Origin: an uncultured bacterium
GTDB taxonomy: Bacteria; Planctomycetota; JAJSAM01; JAJVHW01
Reading direction: 5' to 3'
Length of the DNA stretch: 64,000 nt
NCBI GenBank assembly: GCA_937996235.1
Contig: CALKVK010000035.1
Coordinates: 310,001 to 374,000 of the forward strand
How positions within the stretch are numbered: the first letter of the stretch is position 1; every line of letters starts with the position of its first letter. Both the position numbers and the translations under genes were made by a program. The notes beneath the pieces are model-generated. The model saw nothing but the letters and a program-made list of their open reading frames with translations, was not told the DNA's origin and searched no databases. Shown here piece after piece: positions 43,344-51,002 of this stretch.

Positions 43344-44678
43344 TCAGTAGCGGTACTCGTCGCGCTTGAACGGCCCCTCGGCCGGCATGCCGAGGTACTC
43401 GGCCTGCTTCGGCAGGAGCTTCGTCAGGCGCGCGCCGAGCTGCGGCAGGTGCAGCGCCGCGACCTTCTCGTCGAGGTGCTTCGGCAGCGTGTAGAGCTTG
43501 CGCTCGTAGGACGCGCCGCGCTGCCACAGCTCGATCTGCGCGAGCACCTGGTTCGAGAAGCTGTTGCTCATCACGAACGACGGGTGCCCCGTGGCGCAGC
43601 CGAGGTTGAGCAGCCGGCCCTCGGCGAGGATCGTGAGCCGCTTGCCGTTCGGCCACACGACCTGGTCCACCTGCGGCTTGATGTTCACGCGCCGCAGCTC
43701 GGGGTCCTTGAACACGCTCGCGACGTCGATCTCGTCGTCGAAGTGGCCGATGTTGCCGACGATCGCCTGGTTCTTCATCGCGTCCATGTGCTCGCGGCGG
43801 ATGACGTCGCAGCAGCCGGTCGCGGTGACGAAGATGTCGCCGACGGGCGCCATCTCCTCCATGGTCCGCACCTCGTAGCCCTCCATCAGCGCCTGCAGCG
43901 CGCAGATGGGGTCGATCTCGGTGATGGTGACGCGCGCGCCCTGCCCGCGCAGCGACTGCGCGCAGCCCTTGCCGACGTCGCCGTAGCCGCAGACGACCGC
44001 GACCTTGCCCGCGATCATCACGTCGGTCGCGCGCTTGATGCCGTCGAGCAGCGACTCGCGGCAGCCGTAGAGGTTGTCGAACTTCGACTTCGTGACCGAG
44101 TCGTTGACGTTGATCGCGGGGCAGAGCAGCGTGCCCTTCTCGACCATCTGGTGCAGGCGGTGCACGCCCGTCGTCGTCTCCTCGGAGAGCCCGCGCACGC
44201 CCGCCATCAGCTCGCGGTGGTCGCGGTGCATGACGAGCGTCAGGTCACCGCCGTCGTCGAGCAGCATGTTCGGGCCCTTGCCGCCCGGCCAGCGGATCGT
44301 CTGCTCGACGCACCACCAGTACTCCTCCTCGGTCTCGCCCTTCCAGGCGAAGACCGGGATGCCGGCGGCGGCGATCGCCGCCGCGGCGTGGTCCTGCGTG
44401 CTGAAGATGTTGCAGGACGCCCAGCGCACCTCGGCGCCGAGGTCGACGAGCGTCTCGATCAGCACGGCCGTCTGGATGGTCATGTGCAGCGAGCCGGCGA
44501 TGCGCGCGCCCGCGAGCGGCTTCGACGCCGCGTACTCGCGGCGGATCGCCATGAGGCCCGGCATCTCGGACTCGGCGATCTCGATCTCCTTGCGGCCCCA
44601 CTCGGCGAGCGAGAGGTCCTTCACCTTGAAGTCGGCCGCGCTCTCCGCGGTCTTCGTACGGGTCTCCGTGCTGCTCAC
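43344..44678 (-). CDS. ahcY: S-adenosylhomocysteine hydrolase
   Basis: 444 residues, near the usual bacterial length. Key pieces: AGSLHMTIQTAVLIETLVDL, ASCNIFSTQDHAAAAIA, the catalytic Lys/Asp region NVNDSVTKSKFDN, the NAD-binding VAVVCGYGDVGKGCAQ, GNIGHFDDEID and the C-terminal KRDEYRY. It splits S-adenosylhomocysteine into adenosine and homocysteine and so clears the inhibitor made by methyltransferases. The GTG start has AAGGAG in front and overlaps the upstream regulator's stop by 4 nt (GTGA), so it is co-translated with that regulator. Confidence 0.97.
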   Translation of the reverse strand: MSSTETRTKTAESAADFKVKDLSLAEWGRKEIEIAESEMPGLMAIRREYAASKPLAGARIAGSLHMTIQTAVLIETLVDLGAEVRWASCNIFSTQDHAAAAIAAAGIPVFAWKGETEEEYWWCVEQTIRWPGGKGPNMLLDDGGDLTLVMHRDHRELMAGVRGLSEETTTGVHRLHQMVEKGTLLCPAINVNDSVTKSKFDNLYGCRESLLDGIKRATDVMIAGKVAVVCGYGDVGKGCAQSLRGQGARVTITEIDPICALQALMEGYEVRTMEEMAPVGDIFVTATGCCDVIRREHMDAMKNQAIVGNIGHFDDEIDVASVFKDPELRRVNIKPQVDQVVWPNGKRLTILAEGRLLNLGCATGHPSFVMSNSFSNQVLAQIELWQRGASYERKLYTLPKHLDEKVAALHLPQLGARLTKLLPKQAEYLGMPAEGPFKRDEYRY

Positions 44679-45712
44679 GATCTGCTCCTTCCGGACGTTC
44701 GGCGCGTGCGCGCGGGACGGACGCCCACGACGACGAGCGGGGTGAGTCGTCCCACCTTCGACGCCCGCGCCGAGCGTCCCGCGTGATCCTCTGCGTGCCG
44801 CGCCCCCGGGGGCGCGGGCAACTCGACACGGCGCACGCCGTCGAGCCCCGCCGCACGGAGCAGTTCCGTGAGCCGGGCGGGCTCGAACCCGGCGAAGCCG
44901 GCGCCGAGGCGGCGCACGAGCGCCTCGTCGCCGTGCGACTCGACGTCGCAGACGACGAGGCGTCCGCCCGGCCGGAGCGCCCGCGCGCAGCGCGCGACGG
45001 CGGCGGCCGGATCGGACGTGTGGCCGAGCGACAGGCTGAGCAGGATCGCGTCGGCCCAGCGCTCGGGCACCGGCAGCTCCTCGATGCGGCCGCGGCGCAC
45101 CTCGACGTTCGGCAGGGCGCGCGCGCGCTCCGTCGCGTGGCGCACCATGCGCGCGGCGCTCTCGACCGCGACGACGGTGCCGCCCGGACCCACGAGCTCC
45201 GCGAGCCACGGCAGGAGCACGCCCGTGCCGGTGCCGGCGTCCACGACGCGCAGGCCGTCGGGCACGAGGAGCGACGCGATCTCGGGCGCGGCGAGGCGCC
45301 CGCCGAGCAGCCCTTCGCGCAGCGCGTCCCAGTCGTCGGCGAGGGCGTCGAAGAGCGCCTCGCGGTCGGCCGTGCGCTCGCGCCGCACCGCGTCCAGGCG
45401 GTCGAGGTCGTCCGCGTGCGCGAGGTCGGCGTCGCGCACCATCGCGAGCAGCGCCGCGACGAGCGGCGCGGCCGCGCCGTCGCCCTCGGCTGCGAGGCGC
45501 ACGTACGAGCGCACGCCCTCCGCGCGCTCCTCGACGAGGCCGGCGCGCCGCAGCACGGCGAGGTGCCGCGAGACGGTGCTCTGCGGCAGCGCGGTGCAGC
45601 GCGCGAGCTCCCCCACCGTCAGCTCCTCGCGCTCGAGCAGCCGCAGGAGACGCAGACGGCTGGCGTCGGCGACGGCCTTGAGCGTGGGCAGCGGGTCCGC
45701 GACGGATGGCAT
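44675..45712 (-). CDS. ArsR-family regulator fused to a SAM-dependent methyltransferase domain (SahR-like)
   Basis: 345 residues. Residues 1-85 are an ArsR winged helix (LKAVADASRLRLLRLLERE, LTVGELARCTALPQSTVSRH, LRRAGLVEERAEGVRSYV). Residues about 150-310 are a class I methyltransferase fold with DAGTGTGVLLPWLAELV (SAM-binding loop). The same fusion with coupling to ahcY is known for SahR, which senses S-adenosylhomocysteine and controls methionine-cycle genes in Proteobacteria. The C-terminal about 50 residues look non-conserved. The ATG lies at the edge of a near-perfect palindrome, which suggests autoregulation. Operon order regulator - ahcY supports the role. Confidence 0.85.
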   Translation of the reverse strand: MPSVADPLPTLKAVADASRLRLLRLLEREELTVGELARCTALPQSTVSRHLAVLRRAGLVEERAEGVRSYVRLAAEGDGAAAPLVAALLAMVRDADLAHADDLDRLDAVRRERTADREALFDALADDWDALREGLLGGRLAAPEIASLLVPDGLRVVDAGTGTGVLLPWLAELVGPGGTVVAVESAARMVRHATERARALPNVEVRRGRIEELPVPERWADAILLSLSLGHTSDPAAAVARCARALRPGGRLVVCDVESHGDEALVRRLGAGFAGFEPARLTELLRAAGLDGVRRVELPAPPGARHAEDHAGRSARASKVGRLTPLVVVGVRPARTRRTSGRSRS

Positions 45713-45734
45713 GCTTCGATCCGGATAGAAGCAT
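45711..45734. promoter_or_regulatory. Palindromic operator between sahR-like gene and DUF454 gene
   Basis: The 24-bp sequence ATGCTTC...GAAGCAT is a palindrome with a single mismatched pair (ATGCTTCGATCC / GGATAGAAGCAT). It sits exactly between the divergent genes and touches both annotated ATG codons. It is a good candidate for binding a dimeric ArsR-type regulator. Its position at the start codons means the DUF454 gene may truly start further downstream. Confidence 0.6.
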
Positions 45735-46224
45735 GAAGCGCCTCCCGGTCGAAGGAATCGCCCGGCGGGAGGCGCCCGGGACGCAGCCTGCGCGACCGCG
45801 CGTTCCCGCTGGACTCCCCGTGCCGCACCCGCTCCTCCCCGCCGGCCGCACACTGCTCGCCACGCTCGGCGTGGCGAGCACGCTGCTCGGCGTGGTCGGG
45901 GTGTTCGTGCCCGGACTGCCGACGACGCCGTTCCTGCTGCTCGCGTCGTGGCTCTTCGCGCGCAGTTCGCCGGCGCTGCGGCGCCGCCTCCACGAGCACC
46001 CGTGGCTCGGGCCCTACATCGAGCGGTTCCAGGACGGCCGCGGGCTGCCGGTCCGCGCGAAGGTCGGCGTGCTCGCCGTGCTGTGGGCGACGCTCGCGAC
46101 GAGCGCCGCGCTGCTGCTCGCGCGCGAGCCGGCGCGGACGGGACTCGCGGCGCTCCTCGCCTGCATCGGCATCGGCGTCACGTGGTACGTGGCGTGGCGC
46201 GTCCCCACCGACCGCCGCGGGTAG
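45733..46224 (+). CDS. DUF454 (YbaN-like) small inner-membrane protein
   Basis: 163 residues from ATG 45733. The family part begins about residue 30 (LLATLGVASTLLGVVGVFVP) with the typical GLPTTPFLLLASWLFARSSP and HPWLGPYIERFQDGRGLP. Two further helices follow (VLAVLWATLATSAALLL, LLACIGIGVTWYVAW). The extra N-terminal 30 residues are probably untranslated, and a GTG near 45820 is an alternative start. The function of the family is not known. It is divergent from the SahR-like operon across the palindrome. Confidence 0.8.
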   Translation: MKRLPVEGIARREAPGTQPARPRVPAGLPVPHPLLPAGRTLLATLGVASTLLGVVGVFVPGLPTTPFLLLASWLFARSSPALRRRLHEHPWLGPYIERFQDGRGLPVRAKVGVLAVLWATLATSAALLLAREPARTGLAALLACIGIGVTWYVAWRVPTDRRG

Positions 46225-46246
46225 CTGCCGTTCGTCGCCGCGCGGG

Positions 46247-47719
46247 TCAGAGCGGGCGCATGAGCGGGAAGAGCACGGCGTCGCGCAGGTTCGTCTGCCC
46301 GGTCAGCAGCGTGACCATGCGGTCGATGCCCATGCCCCAGCCCGATGCGGGCGGCATGCCGTGCTCCATGCAGAGCAGGTAGTCCTCTTCGGTCTCGAGC
46401 GCCTCGTCGTCGCCGCCCGCGCGGTGCGCGGCCTGCTCCTCGAAGCGCGCGCGCTGGTCGTCCGGATCCACGAGCTCGCTGTATGCGTTGACCACCTCCC
46501 ACCCGTTCACGAGGAGCTGGAAGCGGTCGGTGACGCCCGGCTCCGCGTCGTTGCGGCGGGCGAGCGGCGAGAGCTCGATCGGATGCCCGATGACGAACAG
46601 CGGCCCGAGCAGCTCCGGCCGCACGGTGCGCTTGTAGACCAGGTCCACGAGGCTCGGCCACGCCATGCGGTCGAGGCCCTCGTCGTGGACGCCGTGCGCG
46701 CGGCACCACGCGCGCAGTTCCGCCGGGTCGCGCAGCGCCGTCACGTCGAGTCCCGCGCGGTCGCGGATCAGGTCGGTCATCCGCACGACGGGCCACTCGC
46801 CGCCCAGGTCCACTTCGCGCGTCACGCCGTCGTGCCCGACGCAGGGGAAGCGCAGCGAGCCGCGCGTCTCGGCGACCACCGCCTGCAGGAGCTCGCGCGT
46901 GAAGCGCATGTTCTCCTCGTAGCTCCAGTACGCGACGTAGTACTCGAGCATCGTGAAGTCCTGCAGGTGCGAGGGATCCATGCCCTCGTTGCGGAAGCAG
47001 CGCGCGAACTCGTAGACGCGCTCGTAGCCGCCGACGAGCAGGCGCTTCAGCCACGTCTCGGGCGCGATGCGCAGCGTGACGTCGATGTCGAGCGCGTTGT
47101 GGTGCGACGTGAACGGCCGCGCGAGCGCGCCCGACGCCTTCGTCTGCAGCACGGGCGTCTCGACCTCCTCGAAGCCGTGCGCGTCGAGCCGGTCGCGCAG
47201 CGCGCGCACGAAGCGCGTGCGGAAGCGGAAGCGCTCGCGCGTCGCGTCGTTCGTGAGCAGGTCGAGGTAGCGCTGGCGGTAGCACGACTCCGTGTCCTGC
47301 AGCCCCGCCCACTTCTCGGGCAGCGGGCGCAGCGCCTTCGAGAGGATGCGCGCGTCCTTCGCGTCGAGGGTCGGCTCGCCCGTGCGCGTGACCCACACGG
47401 CGCCGTCGATGCCCAGGAAGTCGCCGACGTCGAGCGTGCGCAGGAGCGTCGCGAGCGCCTCGTCGGGCAGCGTGCCGGCGCGCAGGCTCACCTGCATGGC
47501 GCCCGCGCGGTCCTGCAGCGTCAGGAACACGAGCTTCTTCGAGACCTGGCGGCGCAGCATCACGCGCCCCGCCACGCGCACGCCCTGCGTGCCCTCCGGC
47601 AGCACGCGCGCCGCGTCGAGCGCATGCGTGCGCTCCCAGCGGTCGGGGTACGGGTTCTGTCCCTGCTCGCGCAGGAGATCGCGCTTCTGCCGGCGCGCGG
47701 CGATCTGGTCGTCGGCCAT
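46247..47719 (-). CDS. lysS: Lysyl-tRNA synthetase, class II
   Basis: 490 residues, the usual LysRS-II length. The OB-fold anticodon-binding domain is at 50-150 (VRVAGRVMLRRQVSKKLVFL, DFLGIDGAVWVTRTGEPT). Class II motifs follow: RYLDLLTNDATRERF, motif 2 region VYEFARCFRNEGMDPSHLQD / FTMLEYYVAY, and motif 3 GWGMGIDRMVTLLTG. LysRS signatures such as NAYSELVDP are intact. It charges tRNA-Lys. It is transcribed alone. Confidence 0.97.
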   Translation of the reverse strand: MADDQIAARRQKRDLLREQGQNPYPDRWERTHALDAARVLPEGTQGVRVAGRVMLRRQVSKKLVFLTLQDRAGAMQVSLRAGTLPDEALATLLRTLDVGDFLGIDGAVWVTRTGEPTLDAKDARILSKALRPLPEKWAGLQDTESCYRQRYLDLLTNDATRERFRFRTRFVRALRDRLDAHGFEEVETPVLQTKASGALARPFTSHHNALDIDVTLRIAPETWLKRLLVGGYERVYEFARCFRNEGMDPSHLQDFTMLEYYVAYWSYEENMRFTRELLQAVVAETRGSLRFPCVGHDGVTREVDLGGEWPVVRMTDLIRDRAGLDVTALRDPAELRAWCRAHGVHDEGLDRMAWPSLVDLVYKRTVRPELLGPLFVIGHPIELSPLARRNDAEPGVTDRFQLLVNGWEVVNAYSELVDPDDQRARFEEQAAHRAGGDDEALETEEDYLLCMEHGMPPASGWGMGIDRMVTLLTGQTNLRDAVLFPLMRPL

Positions 47720-47842
47720 GGTCTGCTGCTCCCGTCGCGCGCCGTCATCGGCCGCGAACGGGGCGTTATAGCCCGCGCGACGAGCCGCGCCGCACGACGT
47801 GCGGACCGCGCGTCGCGAGTGGGTGCAGTGGAGCGTGCGCGC

Positions 47843-50137
47843 TCAGGACTCGGCGGGCGCGACGACCGCGTGCTCGCCGGTCGTCCGGCGCGCGGTGGCC
47901 GCCGCCGCGTCGGCGCGCCGGCGCAGTTCGTCCGCGGCGTGCGCGAGCAGTTGCGCCACGCCGGGGCAGTTCGGGTCGATCTCGAGGATGCGCGTCAACG
48001 CGGTGGCCGCCCGCGCGGGCTCGCCCTGGGCGAGGCGCAGCTCGACGAGCGCCGTGAGCACGCGCAGCGACACCTGGGGGTCGGCGCCGCTCGAGTGCAG
48101 CAGTTCGCTGTACTCCGCGAGCAGCAGCGCGTCGTTCGGGCGCTTCTCGACGGCCTCGGCGAAGAACGGCAGCGCCTCCTGCGCACGGCCGCACGCGCGG
48201 TGCAGGAGCCCCGCGCGGTGGAAGTGCTCGGACGCCTCGATGTGTCCGCCGCTGTTGAGCAGCGCCTGGGCGAGGCCGATGTGCGCGGCGAGGCTCGCGG
48301 GATCCACCTCGAGCATCTCGCGGAACACGTCGCTCGCGTCCTGCCAGCGCTCCGCCCGGGTCAGCCGCGCCGCGCCGCGGCGGAGCTGGGCGAGAGCACG
48401 GTTGCGGTCGCCGAGCGCCGCGTGACAGCGCGCGTAGCGGCGCCGCACGGAGACGTCGTCCGGCCGGAGCTCGACGAGCTCGGCGTGGATCTCGCACGCG
48501 GTGCGGTAGCGCTTCGCGGTCATCAGCGCGTCGGCGCTGTCGGACAGGATGCGCGCGGCGTCGTCGGGGCGGCCGAGCGCGCGGTAGGCGGCGCCCACCT
48601 GCACCGTCGCGGACGACATCAGTCCGCCGACCTCGCGCAGCATCTCCTCGACGCGCGCGACCAGGCGCACGGCGGCCTCGCCCTTCACGCGCGCAGTCTC
48701 GCCGGTGGCGAGGCGCACGACGTCCGCGAGCGTCTGCACGGCGACGTCCGAGCGCTGCGCCGCGTGCAGCGCGCGCGCCAGCCGGAAGTGCGTGTTCCAG
48801 GCGCGCGGCCAGAGCGTCAGGGCGCGCTCGAAGCAGGCGGCCGCCGAGGCCGCCTCGCCGGCCGCGAGCAGCGCGTCTCCCGCCATGCGCGAGCGCAGCG
48901 CCGCGCCGCGCGCGTCACCCGCCTCGGCCAGCACCTCGCCGAGACGCCGCAGCACGACGGGGTCGCGCTCGGAGAGCCGCACGGCCTGTTCGAGCGTGGC
49001 GCGCGCGGCGGCCAGGTCGCCCTGCGCGCGGTGGATCTCCGCCAGCGCCTTGTAGGCGTGCGCGGCCTCCTTCAGGCGGCCCGCGCCGACGAGCAGGTCG
49101 ATCTCGAGCCGCCGCACCTCGGGGTCGTCGGGGGCCAGTTCCGCGGCGTGCACCGTGCTCTCGAGCGCCGCGTCGACGTGGCCCTCGCGCGCGCTCAGCA
49201 GTGCGTGGCGGCGGTAGCACTCGGCGGCCTTCGCGGAGCGGCCGAGCGCCTCGTACGTCTCCGCCAGCGGCAGCACGACGCCGAAGCCCTCGACACCCAG
49301 CTCGTTGACGCGCTCGAGGACGCGCGCGCGCTTCTCGAGCGAGAACTCCTTGCGGCGGTTCTCGGCGAGCATCAGCAGCTCGAACGCGTTCTTCGGGCGG
49401 ATGCGCCCCTCGTTGCGATAGCGGTAGAACAGCTCGAGCACCTCGAAGCGGTTCATGCGCATGTCCTGCAGGATCTCGCGCATGTCGCGGATGCCGTCGA
49501 TGAGGAGCATGAACTCGCGCTGGCCGCGGTCGGGCACCGCGCGCGCGAGCTCGTCGAGGCTGCCGAAGTGCAGCTCGTAGACGTCGCGCAGCGACGGCGT
49601 GACCGAGTCGAACTTCGCGATGTCGTCGATGATCTTCGTGCACTGGATGAGCACGTTGTCGGTCGCCTGCGGCTGCCCCACGACGCGCAGCTCGCCCGCG
49701 TCCACGCGGTCGAGGACGGCCGGCGCGTCGCCGCCGTGGAACTCGAAGCCGACGTTCTCCCAGTAGAAGAGCTCGAGGACCTCCTCGACCATCTGGTACG
49801 CGTGCGCGCGCCGGATCTGCTCCGGCGTGACGCCCGCGTTCTCGACGAGCCACTGCGCGAGGACGTGCTCGTCGGGGAAGGCTCCGAGCTCGGCGGCGGC
49901 CTGGCGCAGGACCGTCCGCTCGACGGTCCTGTGGTTGTAGAGCACCTTGCGCAGGCTCACCTTCGGGCGCGCCGTGTAGATGCACTCGAGGCTCGTGCGG
50001 TCGAGGTGCAGGAACTTCTCCCGCTTGCCGCTGCGCACGGCGAGCACGCCGACCTTCAGGTTGTTCGACAGCGCCTGCAGGAGCACGCCGAAGTCGAACA
50101 GTCCGAGCGAGTCCTGACCCTTCGAGCTGTTCTGCAT
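47843..50137 (-). CDS. DUF4388 (PATAN-like) protein with a long TPR array
   Basis: 764 residues. The N-terminus (about 1-130) fits DUF4388: LGLFDFGVLLQALSNNLKVG, then VRSGKREKFLHLDRTSLECI. In other proteins this domain binds GTPase or signalling partners. From about 230 on there are many 34-residue TPR units (for example VLLPLAETYEALGRSAKAAECYRR in pieces, AAHAYKALAEIHRAQGDLAAA, IHAELVELRPDDVSVRRRYAR, LFHRAGLLHRACGRAQEAL). Such proteins are scaffolds in surface-motility or sporulation-like systems of Myxococcota and in Planctomycetota. No catalytic domain is seen. It is monocistronic, followed by lysS after 123 bp. Confidence 0.85.
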   Translation of the reverse strand: MQNSSKGQDSLGLFDFGVLLQALSNNLKVGVLAVRSGKREKFLHLDRTSLECIYTARPKVSLRKVLYNHRTVERTVLRQAAAELGAFPDEHVLAQWLVENAGVTPEQIRRAHAYQMVEEVLELFYWENVGFEFHGGDAPAVLDRVDAGELRVVGQPQATDNVLIQCTKIIDDIAKFDSVTPSLRDVYELHFGSLDELARAVPDRGQREFMLLIDGIRDMREILQDMRMNRFEVLELFYRYRNEGRIRPKNAFELLMLAENRRKEFSLEKRARVLERVNELGVEGFGVVLPLAETYEALGRSAKAAECYRRHALLSAREGHVDAALESTVHAAELAPDDPEVRRLEIDLLVGAGRLKEAAHAYKALAEIHRAQGDLAAARATLEQAVRLSERDPVVLRRLGEVLAEAGDARGAALRSRMAGDALLAAGEAASAAACFERALTLWPRAWNTHFRLARALHAAQRSDVAVQTLADVVRLATGETARVKGEAAVRLVARVEEMLREVGGLMSSATVQVGAAYRALGRPDDAARILSDSADALMTAKRYRTACEIHAELVELRPDDVSVRRRYARCHAALGDRNRALAQLRRGAARLTRAERWQDASDVFREMLEVDPASLAAHIGLAQALLNSGGHIEASEHFHRAGLLHRACGRAQEALPFFAEAVEKRPNDALLLAEYSELLHSSGADPQVSLRVLTALVELRLAQGEPARAATALTRILEIDPNCPGVAQLLAHAADELRRRADAAAATARRTTGEHAVVAPAES

Positions 50138-50310
50138 GGCTTCGATCCGGGGCCCTCGCCGCACGGCCGCCTCGCGACGGGACCACACGGCGTCGTCCCC
50201 TCATCGGTCCGTCGCACCGGCGGACCGTAGCGGGCACGCGGCGTGCGGGGCACGCCGCGCTGGCGGGCACGGGGCGTGCGAGGCACGCCGCGTGCCCGCG
50301 TCTCAGGTGG

Positions 50311-50706
50311 GGTGCTCGCGGGCGTGCGTCACCTACGTGGGTGGCGTCCACGCCCTCGGTCGCACGGCCCGCAAGCACCATCCCGCCGGCACTGGCGCGT
50401 GCGAGGCACGCGCGCGCCGGCGGGCGGGGGCGGGCACGGGGCGTGCGGGGCACGCCGCGCGCCCGCATTTCCAGTGGGGTGCTCGCGGGCGTGCGTCACC
50501 TACGCGGCCGACGTCCACCCCACCGATCGCACTGCCCGCAAGCACCATCCCTCCGTCACGGCGCTCGCTACGCGACCGCCGCGCCGGAGGGCGGAGCGGG
50601 GCACGGGGCGTGCGGGGCGCGCCGCGCGCCCGCGTCTCCAGTGGGGTGCTCGCGGGCGTGCGTCACCTACGTGGGTGACGTCCGCCCCCTCGGTCGCACG
50701 GCCCGC
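50311..50706. repeat. Tandem palindromic repeat, exact 167-bp spacing (3 direct copies)
   Basis: A 69-bp core begins with GGTGCTCGCGGGCGTGCG and ends with CGCACGGCCCGCAAGCACC or a close variant. Its ends are complementary, so each core can fold into a long hairpin with an internal TCACC-TACGTG-GGTGA stem. Copies start at 50311, 50478 and 50645, exactly 167 bp apart. The third is cut after GCCCGC (50706), where the 46-bp array begins. Upstream (50231-50306) are 33-bp-period GC repeats belonging to the same unit. No gene is present here. Confidence 0.88.
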
Positions 50707-50711
50707 ATCGA

Positions 50712-50814
50712 GGACCGTCCCCGTCGCAACGAGTCGTCACGCCGCGAGCCTGCGCAAGGACCGTCCCCTTCGCAACGAGTCGTCACGCCGCGAGCCTGCG
50801 CGAGGACCGTCCCC
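50712..50814. repeat. 46-bp-spaced array with GGACCGTCCCC core (locus 2)
   Basis: Perfect GGACCGTCCCC cores start at 50712, 50758 and 50804, exactly 46 bp apart. The segment between them begins with GAGTCGTCACGCCGCGAGCC and is nearly identical in the two full units. Locus 1 (9166-9268) has the same GAGT-n22-AGGACCGTCCCC skeleton and the same spacing but a different variable part. It abuts the truncated third copy of the 167-bp repeat. Confidence 0.85.
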
Positions 50815-50884
50815 TTCGCAACGCGGCGTGCCCCCCTCCGCCCGCGGCGCGAGCGTGCTCCGCACGCGCAGTGCCGCGGGCCAT

Positions 50885-50954
50885 GGTGCTCGCGGGCCGT
50901 GCGACCGAGGGGGCGGACGTCACCCGCGTAGGCCGCCGCACGCCCGCGTGCACC
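50885..50954. repeat. Inverted copy of the palindromic core
   Basis: This 70-bp segment is the reverse complement of the cores at 50311-50706 (GGTGCTCGCGGGCCGTGCG ... GCCCGCGTGCACC), with about ten differences. It places one inverted copy next to the pyruvate kinase terminator. Confidence 0.8.
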
Positions 50955-50963
50955 CACTGGCGC

Positions 50964-51002
50964 GTGAGGCACGGCTCGTGCTTCGCACGAGCCGTGCCTC
51001 AC
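50964..51002 (-). terminator. Very long perfect hairpin overlapping the pyruvate kinase stop
   Basis: An 18-bp perfect stem (GTGAGGCACGGCTCGTGC with its complement) closes a TTC loop. The stem runs into the stop codon of the pyruvate kinase gene (50999-51001 on the minus strand). It is the strongest simple hairpin I found in the window. There is no clear T-tract. Confidence 0.75.

Noticed and set aside
43344..44678. S-adenosylhomocysteine riboswitch before ahcY
   Set aside because: The ahcY start overlaps the upstream gene, leaving no room for a leader RNA; regulation by the fused ArsR protein is more likely.
46361..50230. 1289-codon plus-strand frame over lysS and the DUF4388 gene
   Set aside because: It crosses two unrelated genes on the other strand and contains no recognisable domain.
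50712..50814. The 46-bp array as a CRISPR
   Set aside because: Conserved cores are only about 12 bp, the intervening parts are almost identical at this locus, and no cas genes are nearby.
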